Shown here piece after piece: positions 1 to 8,119 of a DNA stretch of 64,000 nucleotides; position 1 is the stretch's first letter; each line of letters starts with the position of its first letter. The position numbers were made by a program, and so were the translations under genes. The notes beneath the pieces were generated by a model. The model was not told the origin of the DNA and did not search any database. It saw nothing but the letters and a program-made list of their open reading frames with translations. Origin of the DNA: Palleronia marisminoris (GTDB lineage: Bacteria > Pseudomonadota > Alphaproteobacteria > Rhodobacterales > Rhodobacteraceae); the NCBI RefSeq assembly GCF_900172315.1, contig NZ_FWFV01000001.1:186001-250000 (forward strand). Direction: 5' to 3'.

Positions 1-2
1 AT

Positions 3-326
3 ACGGTGGTGGGCGAGCGGGGGGTAACCCTGTCGGGCGGGCAGAAGCAGCGCGTCGCCATCGCGCGGATCTTCCTCAAGAACCCGCCGATCCTGATCCT
101 GGACGAGGCGACGTCTGCGCTCGACACCGAAACCGAGCGCCGCATCCAGCAGGCCCTGACCGAGCTGACCCGCGGCCGGACCACGCTGGTCATCGCGCAC
201 CGGCTGGGCACGATCCGCGACGCCGACCGCATTGCGGTGATGGAGGACGGGCATATCGTCGAAATCGGGTCTCACAAGGCATTGCTTGAAAAGGCGGGGG
301 CCTATGCGCGGCTGAGCGCTGCCTGA
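3..326 (+). CDS. ABC exporter ATPase, C-terminal part (5' end outside window)
   Basis: This is the last ~108 residues of an ABC ATPase; the reading frame is already open at the window edge, so the start and any membrane domain are missing. Visible in order are the signature LSGGQKQR, Walker B with the catalytic Glu (LILDEA), the D-loop SALD and the H-loop histidine (IAHR). The late segment ([14 protein letters not shown]) is typical of half-transporters that fuse a membrane domain to the ATPase (exporter fold). It sits 67 bp upstream of a siderophore importer operon on the same strand, so a siderophore exporter or an IrtAB-like siderophore transporter is likely, but the substrate is inferred only from context. 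Confidence 0.85.
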   Translation, partial: TVVGERGVTLSGGQKQRVAIARIFLKNPPILILDEATSALDTETERRIQQALTELTRGRTTLVIAHRLGTIRDADRIAVMEDGHIVEIGSHKALLEKAGAYARLSAA

Positions 327-342
327 GCTTGCCGACACCAGC

Positions 343-359
343 CCCGTCTGTCAGACGGG
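343..359. repeat. 17-bp perfect palindrome between exporter and iron operon
   Basis: CCCGTCTG and CAGACGGG are separated by a single T. As RNA it could fold as a 6-bp stem with a 5-base loop, followed by a short TTTT at 370-373, so it may be a weak terminator for the exporter. As DNA its symmetry also suits a dimeric repressor site in front of the iron operon. I do not recognise it as a known Fur, Irr or RirA box. Confidence 0.5.
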
Positions 360-393
360 TAGCCGAGTGTTTTGATCTGAATTGCGCGATGCG

Positions 394-1197
394 ATGACCG
401 AGATGCCCCGGGGCGAGACCGTCACGATCAACGACCTCTGCGTCCGGCGCGGGGGGCGTCTGGTGCTGGACGACGTCTCGCTGACCGTCGAGCCGGGGAA
501 GATGACCGCCCTGATCGGCCCGAACGGCTGCGGGAAGTCGACGCTTCTCAAGACCGTCTCGCGGATCCTGCGGGCCGAGGCCGGCACCGTATCCCTTGGC
601 GACGAACGGACCGACCGGCTGTCGCCCCGCGCGGTCGCGCAGCGCATGGCGATGCTGCCCCAGTCCCCCCTGACGCCCGACGGAATGCGCGTCCGGGACC
701 TGGTTGCCCAGGGCCGGCATCCCCATCGCGGGCTGATCCGCCAATGGTCGCGCGATGACGACGCGGCCATAGCCCGCTCCATGGAGCAGGCGGACGTCAC
801 GGGTCTGGCGGATGCGCGCGTCGAGGCGCTGTCGGGCGGCCAGCGCCAGCGGGTCTGGATCGCCATGACCCTGGCGCAAGAGACAGGGATCCTCCTGCTG
901 GACGAGCCGACGACCTACCTGGACCTGGCCGTCCAGATCGGGATCATGCGGCTGCTATCCGACCTCGCGCTGTCGGGACGGACGGTGCTGGTCGTCCTGC
1001 ACGAGCTGAACCTGGCCGCCGCCTTCGCCGACCACATCGTGATGATGAAGGACGGCCGGATCGCGTGCCAAGGCGCGCCGACCGAGGTTCTGACGCCCGA
1101 GGCGCTGTCGGGGGTCTTCGGCCTCGACGCGCGGGTGATGCCCGACCCCGAGACCGGGCGGCCCGTCTGCCTGCCCCGCACCGGCGTCGCGGCATGA
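394..1197 (+). CDS. Iron-siderophore ABC importer ATPase (FecE/FepC type)
   Basis: The 267-residue cytoplasmic ATPase energises import of ferric siderophore through the two FecCD-type permeases encoded next. Walker A (GPNGCGKST) is at residues 42-50, the signature LSGGQRQR is in the second half, and Walker B is LLLDEPTTYLD; the TYLDLAVQ segment is characteristic of the FecE/FepC/BtuD group. The ATG at 394 was chosen; a TTG at 382 and an ATG at 403 are alternatives and none has a good ribosome binding site. Its stop overlaps the start of the first permease by four bases (ATGA), so the genes are probably translationally coupled. Substrate specificity within the iron-chelate family cannot be told from the ATPase. 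Confidence 0.9.
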   Translation: MTEMPRGETVTINDLCVRRGGRLVLDDVSLTVEPGKMTALIGPNGCGKSTLLKTVSRILRAEAGTVSLGDERTDRLSPRAVAQRMAMLPQSPLTPDGMRVRDLVAQGRHPHRGLIRQWSRDDDAAIARSMEQADVTGLADARVEALSGGQRQRVWIAMTLAQETGILLLDEPTTYLDLAVQIGIMRLLSDLALSGRTVLVVLHELNLAAAFADHIVMMKDGRIACQGAPTEVLTPEALSGVFGLDARVMPDPETGRPVCLPRTGVAA

Positions 1198-2168
1198 GGC
1201 ACCTGCCCCTTCCCGCCATCCTGATCGCCCTGCCGCTCGCCGCCGCGCTCTGGCACCTGTCCGCCGGCGCGCAGTCGATCCCGTGGGAGACGGTGCTGCA
1301 CGCCCTCGCGATGCCGGGCGAGTCGTTCGAGACCGTCGTGATCCGCGAGATCCGCCTGCCCCGCACACTGGGCGCCGCCATCGCGGGCGCCGGCTTGGGC
1401 GTTGCGGGCGCGCTGATGCAGGGCGTCACGCGTAATCCGTTGGCCGAGCCGGGTCTCTTCGGGCTTCTGGCCGGGGCCGCATTGGCGGTGGTGGCGGGGC
1501 AGTCCGTGCCGGGCCTCGGCGGCGTGGCGGCGCTGCCCTTCCTCGCCGCGCTCGGCGCCGTCGCGGGCGCGGCCATGGTCTGGGCGCTGACGACGCTCGC
1601 CCGCAGCGGCAGCGAGCTGACGCCGGTGCTGGCGGGCGCCGCGGTGACGGCGTTCCTCGTCGCGCTGACGACGCTTCTGAACCTGCTGGACGAGCGCGGC
1701 TTTGAGGAGCTGCGGATCTGGCTCTCGGGCTCGCTCGCGGGGCTTCGGATGACGGTGATCCTGACGGTGCTGCCCTGGGTCCTGTGCGGGTTCGGAGCCG
1801 CTCTGTTCATCGGGCCGCGACTGACGGCACTGGCGATGGGGGACGAGGCGGCGACGGGGCTGGGCCTGAGCGTGGCACGGTTGCGCGCGGCGGCGATCGC
1901 CGCGGTCGTCGCGCTGACCGCCGTCGGGGTCGCGGTGGCCGGGCCGCTCGCCTTCGTCGGGCTGACCGTGCCCCATGCCGCGCGGCTGCTGGTCGGCACG
2001 GATTACGCGCGGGTCGTGCCGGTCTCGATGGGCCTCGGCGCGGCGTATCTTCTGGGCGTCGACACGCTGGCGCGCATTGTTCTTTCGCCGTCCGAAATTT
2101 CGACCGGGATCCTGACGGCGATCCTTGGCGCGCCTGTCTTCATCGCCCTCGTCCGGCTTCGAGCATGA
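1194..2168 (+). CDS. Iron-siderophore ABC importer permease (FecCD family), first subunit
   Basis: A 324-residue polytopic inner-membrane protein with about nine hydrophobic segments. The family hallmark MQGVTRNPLAEPGLFG is near residue 75, and a conserved GPLAFVGLTVPHAAR segment, which in BtuC-type permeases contacts the ATPase, lies near residue 245. The ATG at 1194 overlaps the TGA of the ATPase gene. It is expected to form a heterodimer with the product of the next gene. Length and motifs are normal for FecCD proteins. Confidence 0.9.
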   Translation: MRHLPLPAILIALPLAAALWHLSAGAQSIPWETVLHALAMPGESFETVVIREIRLPRTLGAAIAGAGLGVAGALMQGVTRNPLAEPGLFGLLAGAALAVVAGQSVPGLGGVAALPFLAALGAVAGAAMVWALTTLARSGSELTPVLAGAAVTAFLVALTTLLNLLDERGFEELRIWLSGSLAGLRMTVILTVLPWVLCGFGAALFIGPRLTALAMGDEAATGLGLSVARLRAAAIAAVVALTAVGVAVAGPLAFVGLTVPHAARLLVGTDYARVVPVSMGLGAAYLLGVDTLARIVLSPSEISTGILTAILGAPVFIALVRLRA

Positions 2169-3193
2169 GGGTGTTGCGCGCCTCGGCCCTTGGCGGACGG
2201 GTGGCCGTCGAGGCGCCCGCCCCGGCGGTGCTGGCCCTGGTGGGTCTGTCTTGCGCCGTGGCCCTGCTGTTCCTTGGCAGCCTCATGGCCGGCCGGATTC
2301 CGTTGGCGGCGGGCGATGCGCTGTCGGTGCTGGTCGGCACGCCGACGGACCGGGCCGCGCTGGTCGCCGGAGAGTTCCGCCTGCCCCGCGCGCTGGTCGG
2401 CCTGATGGCCGGAGGGCTGCTGGCGCTGTCGGGCGCGCTTCTGCAGGGGGCGACGCGCAACCCGCTGGCCGATCCGGCGCTGGTGGGGGTCAGCCAGGGC
2501 GCGGGGCTTGCCGTGGTTGCGCTGACGGTGCTGGCACCGGATGGCGCCGCCTGGACCATGCCCGCAGCGTTCGCGGGGGGGCTGGCGGTGGCTGCCGTGA
2601 TCCTGTCGCTGTCCTCGGGCCAGTCGATCCGGTTCCTGCTGATCGGCGTCGGGATGGCCGCATTCCTTGCGGCGATGACCACAGCGATCCTTACCTATGG
2701 CGGCCTCTCGGAGGCCCATGCCGCGCTGGCCTGGCTTGCCGGGTCGGTCCGCGCGTCGGGATGGAGCGACGTGCGCCTTCTGGCCTGGTGCAGCCTTGCC
2801 GCCGTGCCTGTCGCGGTCGCCGCCATGCGCCCGCTGGCGGCGATGCGGCTCGGGGATGATCTGGCCACCACGCTGGGGCACCGGGCGGGACGCGCGCGGC
2901 TGGCGCTGCTTTTTGCGGCGGTGGCGATGGCGGCGGGGTCGGTCGCCGTGGTCGGGCCGATCGCGTTCATCGGCCTGCTGTCGCCCCACATCGCCGCCCG
3001 CCTCGCCCCCGCCGGACCGGGTCTCCACCTTGCGCTGTCGTGGGTCACCGGCGCGCTGCTGACCGGTGGGGCCGACCTTGCCGGGCGCACGCTGGCCGGC
3101 CCCGTCCAGGTGCCCGCCGGCCTCGTCGCGGCGCTGATGGGCGCGCCGCTCTTCGCCCTTCTCATCCTTCGCAAACACGGGAGCACGCCATGA
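2165..3193 (+). CDS. Iron-siderophore ABC importer permease (FecCD family), second subunit
   Basis: A 342-residue inner-membrane protein paralogous to the preceding gene: LQGATRNPLADPALVG near residue 95 and GPIAFIGLLSPHIAARL near residue 262 correspond to the same family motifs. The N-terminus carries about 20 extra residues before the first membrane segment. The ATG at 2165 overlaps the previous stop (ATGA), continuing the coupled arrangement. Two different FecCD subunits in one operon match the FecCD or FepDG heterodimer layout rather than the single fused FhuB form. Confidence 0.9.
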   Translation: MRVLRASALGGRVAVEAPAPAVLALVGLSCAVALLFLGSLMAGRIPLAAGDALSVLVGTPTDRAALVAGEFRLPRALVGLMAGGLLALSGALLQGATRNPLADPALVGVSQGAGLAVVALTVLAPDGAAWTMPAAFAGGLAVAAVILSLSSGQSIRFLLIGVGMAAFLAAMTTAILTYGGLSEAHAALAWLAGSVRASGWSDVRLLAWCSLAAVPVAVAAMRPLAAMRLGDDLATTLGHRAGRARLALLFAAVAMAAGSVAVVGPIAFIGLLSPHIAARLAPAGPGLHLALSWVTGALLTGGADLAGRTLAGPVQVPAGLVAALMGAPLFALLILRKHGSTP

Positions 3194-4143
3194 TCCCCCG
3201 CATCTTGACCGCCCTGCCCTTCGTTCTGGCCATCCCCGCCGCCGCGCAGGAGTTTCCGCTGACGGTCCCGCACAAGTTCGGCGAGAGCGTGATCGAGAGA
3301 GCGCCCGAGCGTGTCGCGAGCCTCGACTTCTCGGGCGCGGACGACCTGCTTGCTCTCGGGGTGCAGCCCGTTGCAATACGCTACTGGTATGGCGATTTCG
3401 AGGGGCCGCTATGGCCCTGGGCATCGGATCTTCTGACCAGCGATCCGGTCGTCCTGCGGGGCGAGATCGACTACGAGGCGGTGGCGGCCAGCGATCCCGA
3501 CGTGATCCTCGCGTTGTGGTCGGGCATCACCGCCGACGACTATACCCAGCTGTCGCGCATCGCCCCCGTCGTCGCCGTGCCCGAGGGCATCGGCGATTAC
3601 GAGCTTCCCTGGGACGAGCGGGCCCTGATCGCCGGCCGCGCAGTCGGCGAGGAGGACGAGGCAGAGGCGCAGGTAAACGCGATCCGCGATCGCCTGGATG
3701 CAATTGCCGAGGCCCATCCCGAATGGGACGGCCTGACCGCCACGGTCGCCAATGCGTTCAGCGGATCGCCGAGTGCCTATACCTCGGCCGATATCCGGCC
3801 GCAGCTGCTGTCCCGGATGGGATTCGAGACGCCGCAGGGCATCGACGACGCGGCGACGTCGGCCAATGCCTTCGCGGTTACGCTCGGGGAAGAGGCGCTG
3901 CCGATCCTCGACGCGGACCTGTTGATCTGGCTGTCCACCGACGGCGACTTTTCGGCCGTCGACGCGCTGGTGACGCGCCGTTTCCTCGATGCGGCGGAAA
4001 ACGGGCACGAGGTCATGGCCGGCGAACTGACTGCCGGCGCCCTGTCCCATGCCTCGCTGCTCAGCCTGCCCTACGCGCTCGACCAGCTGGTCCCGGCGAT
4101 CGAGGCCGCGCGGGCGGGCGAAGGACCGGTCGTGACCGAGTGA
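3190..4143 (+). CDS. Periplasmic iron-siderophore binding protein (FecB/FepB type)
   Basis: A 317-residue exported protein. A signal peptide covers about residues 1-20, with a cleavage site after AIPAAAQ. The mature part begins with the typical helical-backbone binding-protein opening (FGESVIERAPERVASLD followed by DDLLALGVQPVAI) and has a two-lobed length. It should capture the ferric chelate in the periplasm and hand it to the FecCD pair. The start codon overlaps the permease stop (ATGA) and its own stop overlaps the GTG of the next gene. No lipobox is seen, so it should be soluble. Confidence 0.88.
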   Translation: MIPRILTALPFVLAIPAAAQEFPLTVPHKFGESVIERAPERVASLDFSGADDLLALGVQPVAIRYWYGDFEGPLWPWASDLLTSDPVVLRGEIDYEAVAASDPDVILALWSGITADDYTQLSRIAPVVAVPEGIGDYELPWDERALIAGRAVGEEDEAEAQVNAIRDRLDAIAEAHPEWDGLTATVANAFSGSPSAYTSADIRPQLLSRMGFETPQGIDDAATSANAFAVTLGEEALPILDADLLIWLSTDGDFSAVDALVTRRFLDAAENGHEVMAGELTAGALSHASLLSLPYALDQLVPAIEAARAGEGPVVTE

Positions 4144-4778
4144 CCCTGCGCTTCGCCCTGTCCCGAACGGCCGAGGTCGTCGACAAGCTGGTGGCGCTGA
4201 ACGCGCGCGCCATGCCTGCGATGGGTTCGCGCGACCACGCAGCCTGGGTGATGAACGTGCTGGCCCATGTGGTCGGGCCCTGGCTGGTCGCACAGGATGC
4301 CGCGGGCCGGTCGCTGGCGTCGGCCGATGCCCGGTCGATGCCGCTGATGGCCGCGCTCGGGGACGAGGGGTATTTGGGGATCACGCTGGACGCGGACGAC
4401 CTGGCCGAGGGGCCGGTATCCCCACCGGCGGCTGCGGTCGCGCTGGCACGCGTCATGGCGCCTGCGGTCAATGCGCTTGCCTATGCCGGGCCGCTGGCGC
4501 CGCGTGCGTGCTGGCGGCTGGCCGGCGACGGGCTGGCCTGGGGGTGGTCGCAGAACGGAGACATGGAACGTGGCCGCGAGATCCTGACCGCCTACGGCGC
4601 GCCCTTCGCGAACCGGCAGCTGGTCTTCGACGCGGACGGTGTCGCGCGTCGGGGCGGGTGCTGCAGGTATCTGGCGGTCTCGGGGGCGGTCTGCCTGAAC
4701 TGCCCCCTGACGAAGGGGAAAGCGGGCGCTCCCGTAGTGGGAGCGCCCACGATGGCGCGGCTCAGAAAGAGCGGGTGA
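4140..4778 (+). CDS. FhuF-like siderophore-iron reductase
   Basis: A 212-residue cytoplasmic protein with a C-terminal cysteine cluster: Cys174-Cys175, nine residues, Cys185, two residues, Cys188. FhuF of E. coli binds a [2Fe-2S] cluster through CC-x10-C-x2-C and reduces ferric iron in imported hydroxamate siderophores; the spacing here is one residue shorter. It starts at a GTG that overlaps the stop of the binding-protein gene (GTGA). The last ~20 codons run through a strong hairpin (4724-4748) and overlap the 3' end of the convergent receptor gene by 17 bp, so the extreme C-terminus may be dispensable. It should release iron after uptake by the upstream importer. Confidence 0.85.
   Translation: MTLRFALSRTAEVVDKLVALNARAMPAMGSRDHAAWVMNVLAHVVGPWLVAQDAAGRSLASADARSMPLMAALGDEGYLGITLDADDLAEGPVSPPAAAVALARVMAPAVNALAYAGPLAPRACWRLAGDGLAWGWSQNGDMERGREILTAYGAPFANRQLVFDADGVARRGGCCRYLAVSGAVCLNCPLTKGKAGAPVVGAPTMARLRKSG
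4724..4748. terminator. Strong hairpin inside the 3' end of fhuF, downstream of the receptor gene
   Basis: A perfect 10-bp stem (GGGCGCTCCC / GGGAGCGCCC) with loop GTAGT. Read on the minus strand it lies just after the receptor stop (4762) and is followed by GCTTTCCCCTT, a pyrimidine-rich run suited to intrinsic termination. On the plus strand it is still inside the FhuF-like reading frame and has no T-run, so it is probably mainly the receptor terminator. Confidence 0.8.
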
Positions 4779-6897
4779 CCGCGAAGGACGCGACGCGCCC
4801 CTCGCCCTGCCAGCACGACGAAGTGCCGAAGTCGGTCCGGCAACTTGCGGTGTAGCGCTCGTCCGCCAGGTTGGTGACGTTCACATCGGCGGTCCAGTCG
4901 GCGGCGAAGTCCCAGCTCATTCCGGCATCGAACAGCACCGTATCGCCGACCGCGAGGGTGTTGTCATTGTCAGCCCAGCTGTCGCCAAGGTAGCGTGCGC
5001 CCAAGCGCAGCTCGAGGCCCTGGACTGCCAAGGGCGCGTAGGCCAACTCCACGGAGCCGAGCGTCTCGATCACGGATTGCGGCGTCTTGCCGACGGTGGC
5101 GGGGGCTCCGTCGAACTCTGCGATCTCGACATCCATGGCCGTGTAGGCAGCGCGCAGGTTGAATTGCTCGGACAGGCTCAGGTCGGCCTCGACCTCGACT
5201 CCGCGGGAGCGGACCTCGCCCAGGATCTGCGGATCGAAGAAGCCGCCGTTCACGAAGGTCTGGGACACGTCCTCGCGCACGATGTCGAAGGCCGCGAGCG
5301 TTACCAGCGAGTACTCGTTCGGCTGCCATTTCACCCCGACCTCGACCTGCCGCCCAGTTTCGGGATCGGCGTCCTCGGCCACCGCGACGTCCAGCGACTG
5401 CGGGTTGAAGTATGTGCCCGCCGTCACGTAGGGCGTCACGCTGCCGAAGTCGTAGGCCAACGCGACGCGCCCGCTGAACGCCTCGTCCTTGCGGTCCAGA
5501 TCAACGCCAATCCTGTTGTCGAAGTCGGACCACACCCAGTCGTAGCGGGCGTTCAGCGTGGTGATCCAGTTGCCGAAGCGAAGCTGGTCCTGTGCGTAGA
5601 GGCCGACCTGCTCTTGCGTGCGGACCCCGTCGATATACGCGTTGGTGAGTGCCGGCTGATCGGCACCATATTCCGGATCCGCGGGATCAAGCGCCGTTCC
5701 CCTTGCAAAGCCCTCGGACGAGAATTGCGTCTCGTCCAAGCTATAGCGCCGCATGTCGAGGCCGAGGAGAACGTCGTGGGTGACGGCACCTGTCACAACC
5801 TCGCGCGTCAGGCGCAGATCGTTCTGGGCGATGGTCGCTTCGCTGTCATGGGCGAAGACGATCCGACTGACATCGGCATTCTCGGTTGGCACCTGCCCCG
5901 AGGTGAAGCCGTTCGCGTAAAGATACGTCTCTTCCACATCCGCGCGGCCCAGGCGGAACGTGTCGGTCAGCTCCCAGCCGCCGACGGTCGTGCGGTAGAT
6001 GCCCGTGGCGATGGTCTGGCTGCGGTCGTACTCGTCCGACTCGGGGTCACCGGCATTGAAGTAGTCGTCGAAATAGCCGAACGGCGCTTCGTATTCGGTG
6101 CCGTAGATCGGCAGAAACTGCCCGCCCACGTGGCTTTCGTCCATGTCGGTATGCGACAGGTGCAGCGTCAGGCGGCTGCCGTCGTCGAAGGCCTTCGTGG
6201 CGCCCGCGAACAGGACGCCCTCGTAGCCTTCCTCAAACATGCCGTGCCCGTCCTGCCGGGTGATCTTGGCGCCGAAGCGGTAGGACAGGTCGTCGCCCAT
6301 GACGCCCGCCGCCTCGCCCGACACCCAGGCCCGCCCCTCGGTGTCGGCCCCGGTGGTGATCGAGCTGCCCTCGCTGCCGTCGGGCAGCTTCGACACGTAG
6401 TTGACGATGCCACCCGGCGAAGAGGCCCCGTAGAGCATCGAGGCCGGACCCTTCAGCACCTCGATCCGCTCGAGCAGGAAGGGGTCGATGTAGAACGTGC
6501 CGAACCCATAGGAAAACAGCGACAACCCGTCGAGGAAGGCGCCCGTGTCGAACGAGTTGAACCCGCGGATGTAGAACCAGTTTGTGTCGCTGTCGTAGCC
6601 GTAGAGCTGGCTTTGCACGCCCGCCACGTCGCGCAGCACCTCGTCCACCTTGTTCGGGTGCTGCTCTTCGAAGGTCTCGCGGCCGATCACGCTGACCGAT
6701 TGCGGCACTTCGGTGATCGGAGTGGCGGTCTTGACGCCGGACAGGGTGAAGGGGGCCGCGACGTCGCCCACGGGCTCGGCGCCCTGCACCTCGAAGACGA
6801 TCTCGCCCAGGCTCAACGCCTGTTCCTGTGCCAGAACCGGCGTGGCGAGGGCGGTGGTTCCCGCTAGGACGATGGCGAGCGGCGTGGTTCTTTTCAT
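4762..6897 (-). CDS. TonB-dependent outer-membrane siderophore receptor
   Basis: A 711-residue outer-membrane receptor for a ferric siderophore. The signal peptide is residues 1-24 (ending VLAQ). The plug follows with the family segments TPITEVPQSVSVIGRE, WFYIRGF, and RIEVLKGPASMLYG leading to SSPGGIVNYVSK, as in the FhuA/FhuE/FpvA group. The rest is beta-barrel and the protein ends in Phe (VTRSF), as outer-membrane barrels do. The reading frame is open about 68 codons further upstream, but the signal peptide and a GAGGGA site 6 bases away fix the start at 6897. It is convergent with the importer operon and directly downstream of an AraC gene on the same strand. Confidence 0.95.
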   Translation of the reverse strand: MKRTTPLAIVLAGTTALATPVLAQEQALSLGEIVFEVQGAEPVGDVAAPFTLSGVKTATPITEVPQSVSVIGRETFEEQHPNKVDEVLRDVAGVQSQLYGYDSDTNWFYIRGFNSFDTGAFLDGLSLFSYGFGTFYIDPFLLERIEVLKGPASMLYGASSPGGIVNYVSKLPDGSEGSSITTGADTEGRAWVSGEAAGVMGDDLSYRFGAKITRQDGHGMFEEGYEGVLFAGATKAFDDGSRLTLHLSHTDMDESHVGGQFLPIYGTEYEAPFGYFDDYFNAGDPESDEYDRSQTIATGIYRTTVGGWELTDTFRLGRADVEETYLYANGFTSGQVPTENADVSRIVFAHDSEATIAQNDLRLTREVVTGAVTHDVLLGLDMRRYSLDETQFSSEGFARGTALDPADPEYGADQPALTNAYIDGVRTQEQVGLYAQDQLRFGNWITTLNARYDWVWSDFDNRIGVDLDRKDEAFSGRVALAYDFGSVTPYVTAGTYFNPQSLDVAVAEDADPETGRQVEVGVKWQPNEYSLVTLAAFDIVREDVSQTFVNGGFFDPQILGEVRSRGVEVEADLSLSEQFNLRAAYTAMDVEIAEFDGAPATVGKTPQSVIETLGSVELAYAPLAVQGLELRLGARYLGDSWADNDNTLAVGDTVLFDAGMSWDFAADWTADVNVTNLADERYTASCRTDFGTSSCWQGEGRVASFAVTRSF

Positions 6898-6970
6898 TCT
6901 GGGTCCCTCGATTCCACGTGGCGGCAGCCCCCCGCGAGGGAGGCCGATGTTCCCGCCCGTGTTGCAGCGG

Positions 6971-7882
6971 TCAGCCGTGGATGTCTTGACTGAAACAGTC
7001 GGCTTTTGCGCAATCCTGCTGCAAAGCCGATTTCCGCCATGCGCCGGGCGTCCGGCCCGTGATCGTCCGGAAGGCGCGGGTGAAATGCGCCTGATCGGCA
7101 AAGCCCACCATGGTCGAGACTTCGGCCAATGTCGGCTCGGCCCGGGAAAGATGGGTCATGGCGGCTTCGACGCGCATCCGTTGAAGTGCCCGATGAGGGG
7201 TCTCTCCGCGGCTCTGTCGGTAGGCATGGGCGAACCAGCTTTCCGAAAGGCCGACGACTGCCGCCATTTCGGCCACCGCCACCCGACGGTGCAGTTCTGA
7301 TCGCAGGAACCTGTCCAGCGCCGCAAGCTGCCACTCGGGCAGCCCGCCCCGCGCGGAAAGGCTGATCGGCTCCGCGCGACCGAAAACCTTGCCCACAAGG
7401 GCATAGGCCAGCGAATCCAGCGTCAGGGGGTCGCCCGTGCCGTTCCGTATCTCGTCGGCGAGAAGTTCGGCGATCGAAAGCGCCACCGGACAGTCCGAAA
7501 GGCAGACGGGCCGGTCCATCGCCCCCTCGCGCCCGGCAGCCGCAAGACGTGCGCCCAGAGCGCCGGGATCGAAATGCAGGTCGAGGTGCCGCAGCGCCGT
7601 CGGCCCGGTGAAGCGTGTGGACACGTCGGCGCCGGCGGGAACGTAGAAGACCCTCACGGGCTCGGTGGCTTCGGCCCCATCCCAGGACAGGTGCATGGGT
7701 GACGGCGGCTCGCCCAGGACGGCAACGATGCGCGGCGCTTCCGAGCGATACCGCCCGTGCCCGCCCGGTGCGATCTCAGCCTGCCAGAGGTCGGCCAGCA
7801 CGCCATTCCACGCGCGGAAGACCAGCGGGGCGGCCGGGCGGATCCCGCTGAGCAGGACGGTCATGTTCGGCCGGACGCTCAT
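6971..7882 (-). CDS. AraC-family regulator, likely of the siderophore receptor
   Basis: About 303 residues if started at the ATG at 7882; an upstream ATG at 7942 would add 20 residues and an ATG at 7864 would remove 6. The N-terminal ~190 residues are a ligand-sensing region of unknown specificity. The C-terminal ~95 residues hold two helix-turn-helix units (VAVAEMAAVVGLSESWFAHA and LAEVSTMVGFADQAHFTRAF) with the usual RxxTGRTPGAWR closing helix. It ends 73 bp upstream of the receptor on the same strand. By analogy with PchR/YbtA-type regulators it probably activates receptor and importer when siderophore is present; that role is inferred. Confidence 0.88.
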   Translation of the reverse strand: MSVRPNMTVLLSGIRPAAPLVFRAWNGVLADLWQAEIAPGGHGRYRSEAPRIVAVLGEPPSPMHLSWDGAEATEPVRVFYVPAGADVSTRFTGPTALRHLDLHFDPGALGARLAAAGREGAMDRPVCLSDCPVALSIAELLADEIRNGTGDPLTLDSLAYALVGKVFGRAEPISLSARGGLPEWQLAALDRFLRSELHRRVAVAEMAAVVGLSESWFAHAYRQSRGETPHRALQRMRVEAAMTHLSRAEPTLAEVSTMVGFADQAHFTRAFRTITGRTPGAWRKSALQQDCAKADCFSQDIHG

Positions 7883-8073
7883 CCGCGGGACAGGTGCCGA
7901 CGGGCTACGGGGATGGTCGGTCGCCAAAGCGGTGCCGCACACCGCTTGGCAGACCCCGGTGGGTCGTGGGGCCGTGTCAGCGATGCCGTATCGTCCTCGA
8001 GAGGCGCCATGCAGGATGCCAATTGGATGTTGTTCAAGGAGAGGACAATTCCATATTTCCCGAGTCAGGGCAA

Positions 8074-8100
8074 GAAAGCCGAGCTTAATAGTCGGCTTTC
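8074..8100 (-). terminator. Hairpin terminator for the minus-strand CUT1 operon
   Basis: GAAAGCCGA pairs perfectly with TCGGCTTTC across a 9-base AT-rich loop. It lies 20 bp beyond the stop of the last permease gene (8120); on that strand the distal arm ends CTTTCTT, giving a short pyrimidine tail. Confidence 0.7.
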
Positions 8101-8119
8101 GGACCTCGAGGACGCCGGG

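Noticed and set aside
366-393. Fur/Irr/RirA-type iron box before the importer ATPase
   Set aside because: The AT-rich stretch TGTTTTGATCTGAATT looked suggestive, but it does not match the inverted-repeat or TGA-N9-TCA patterns I know.
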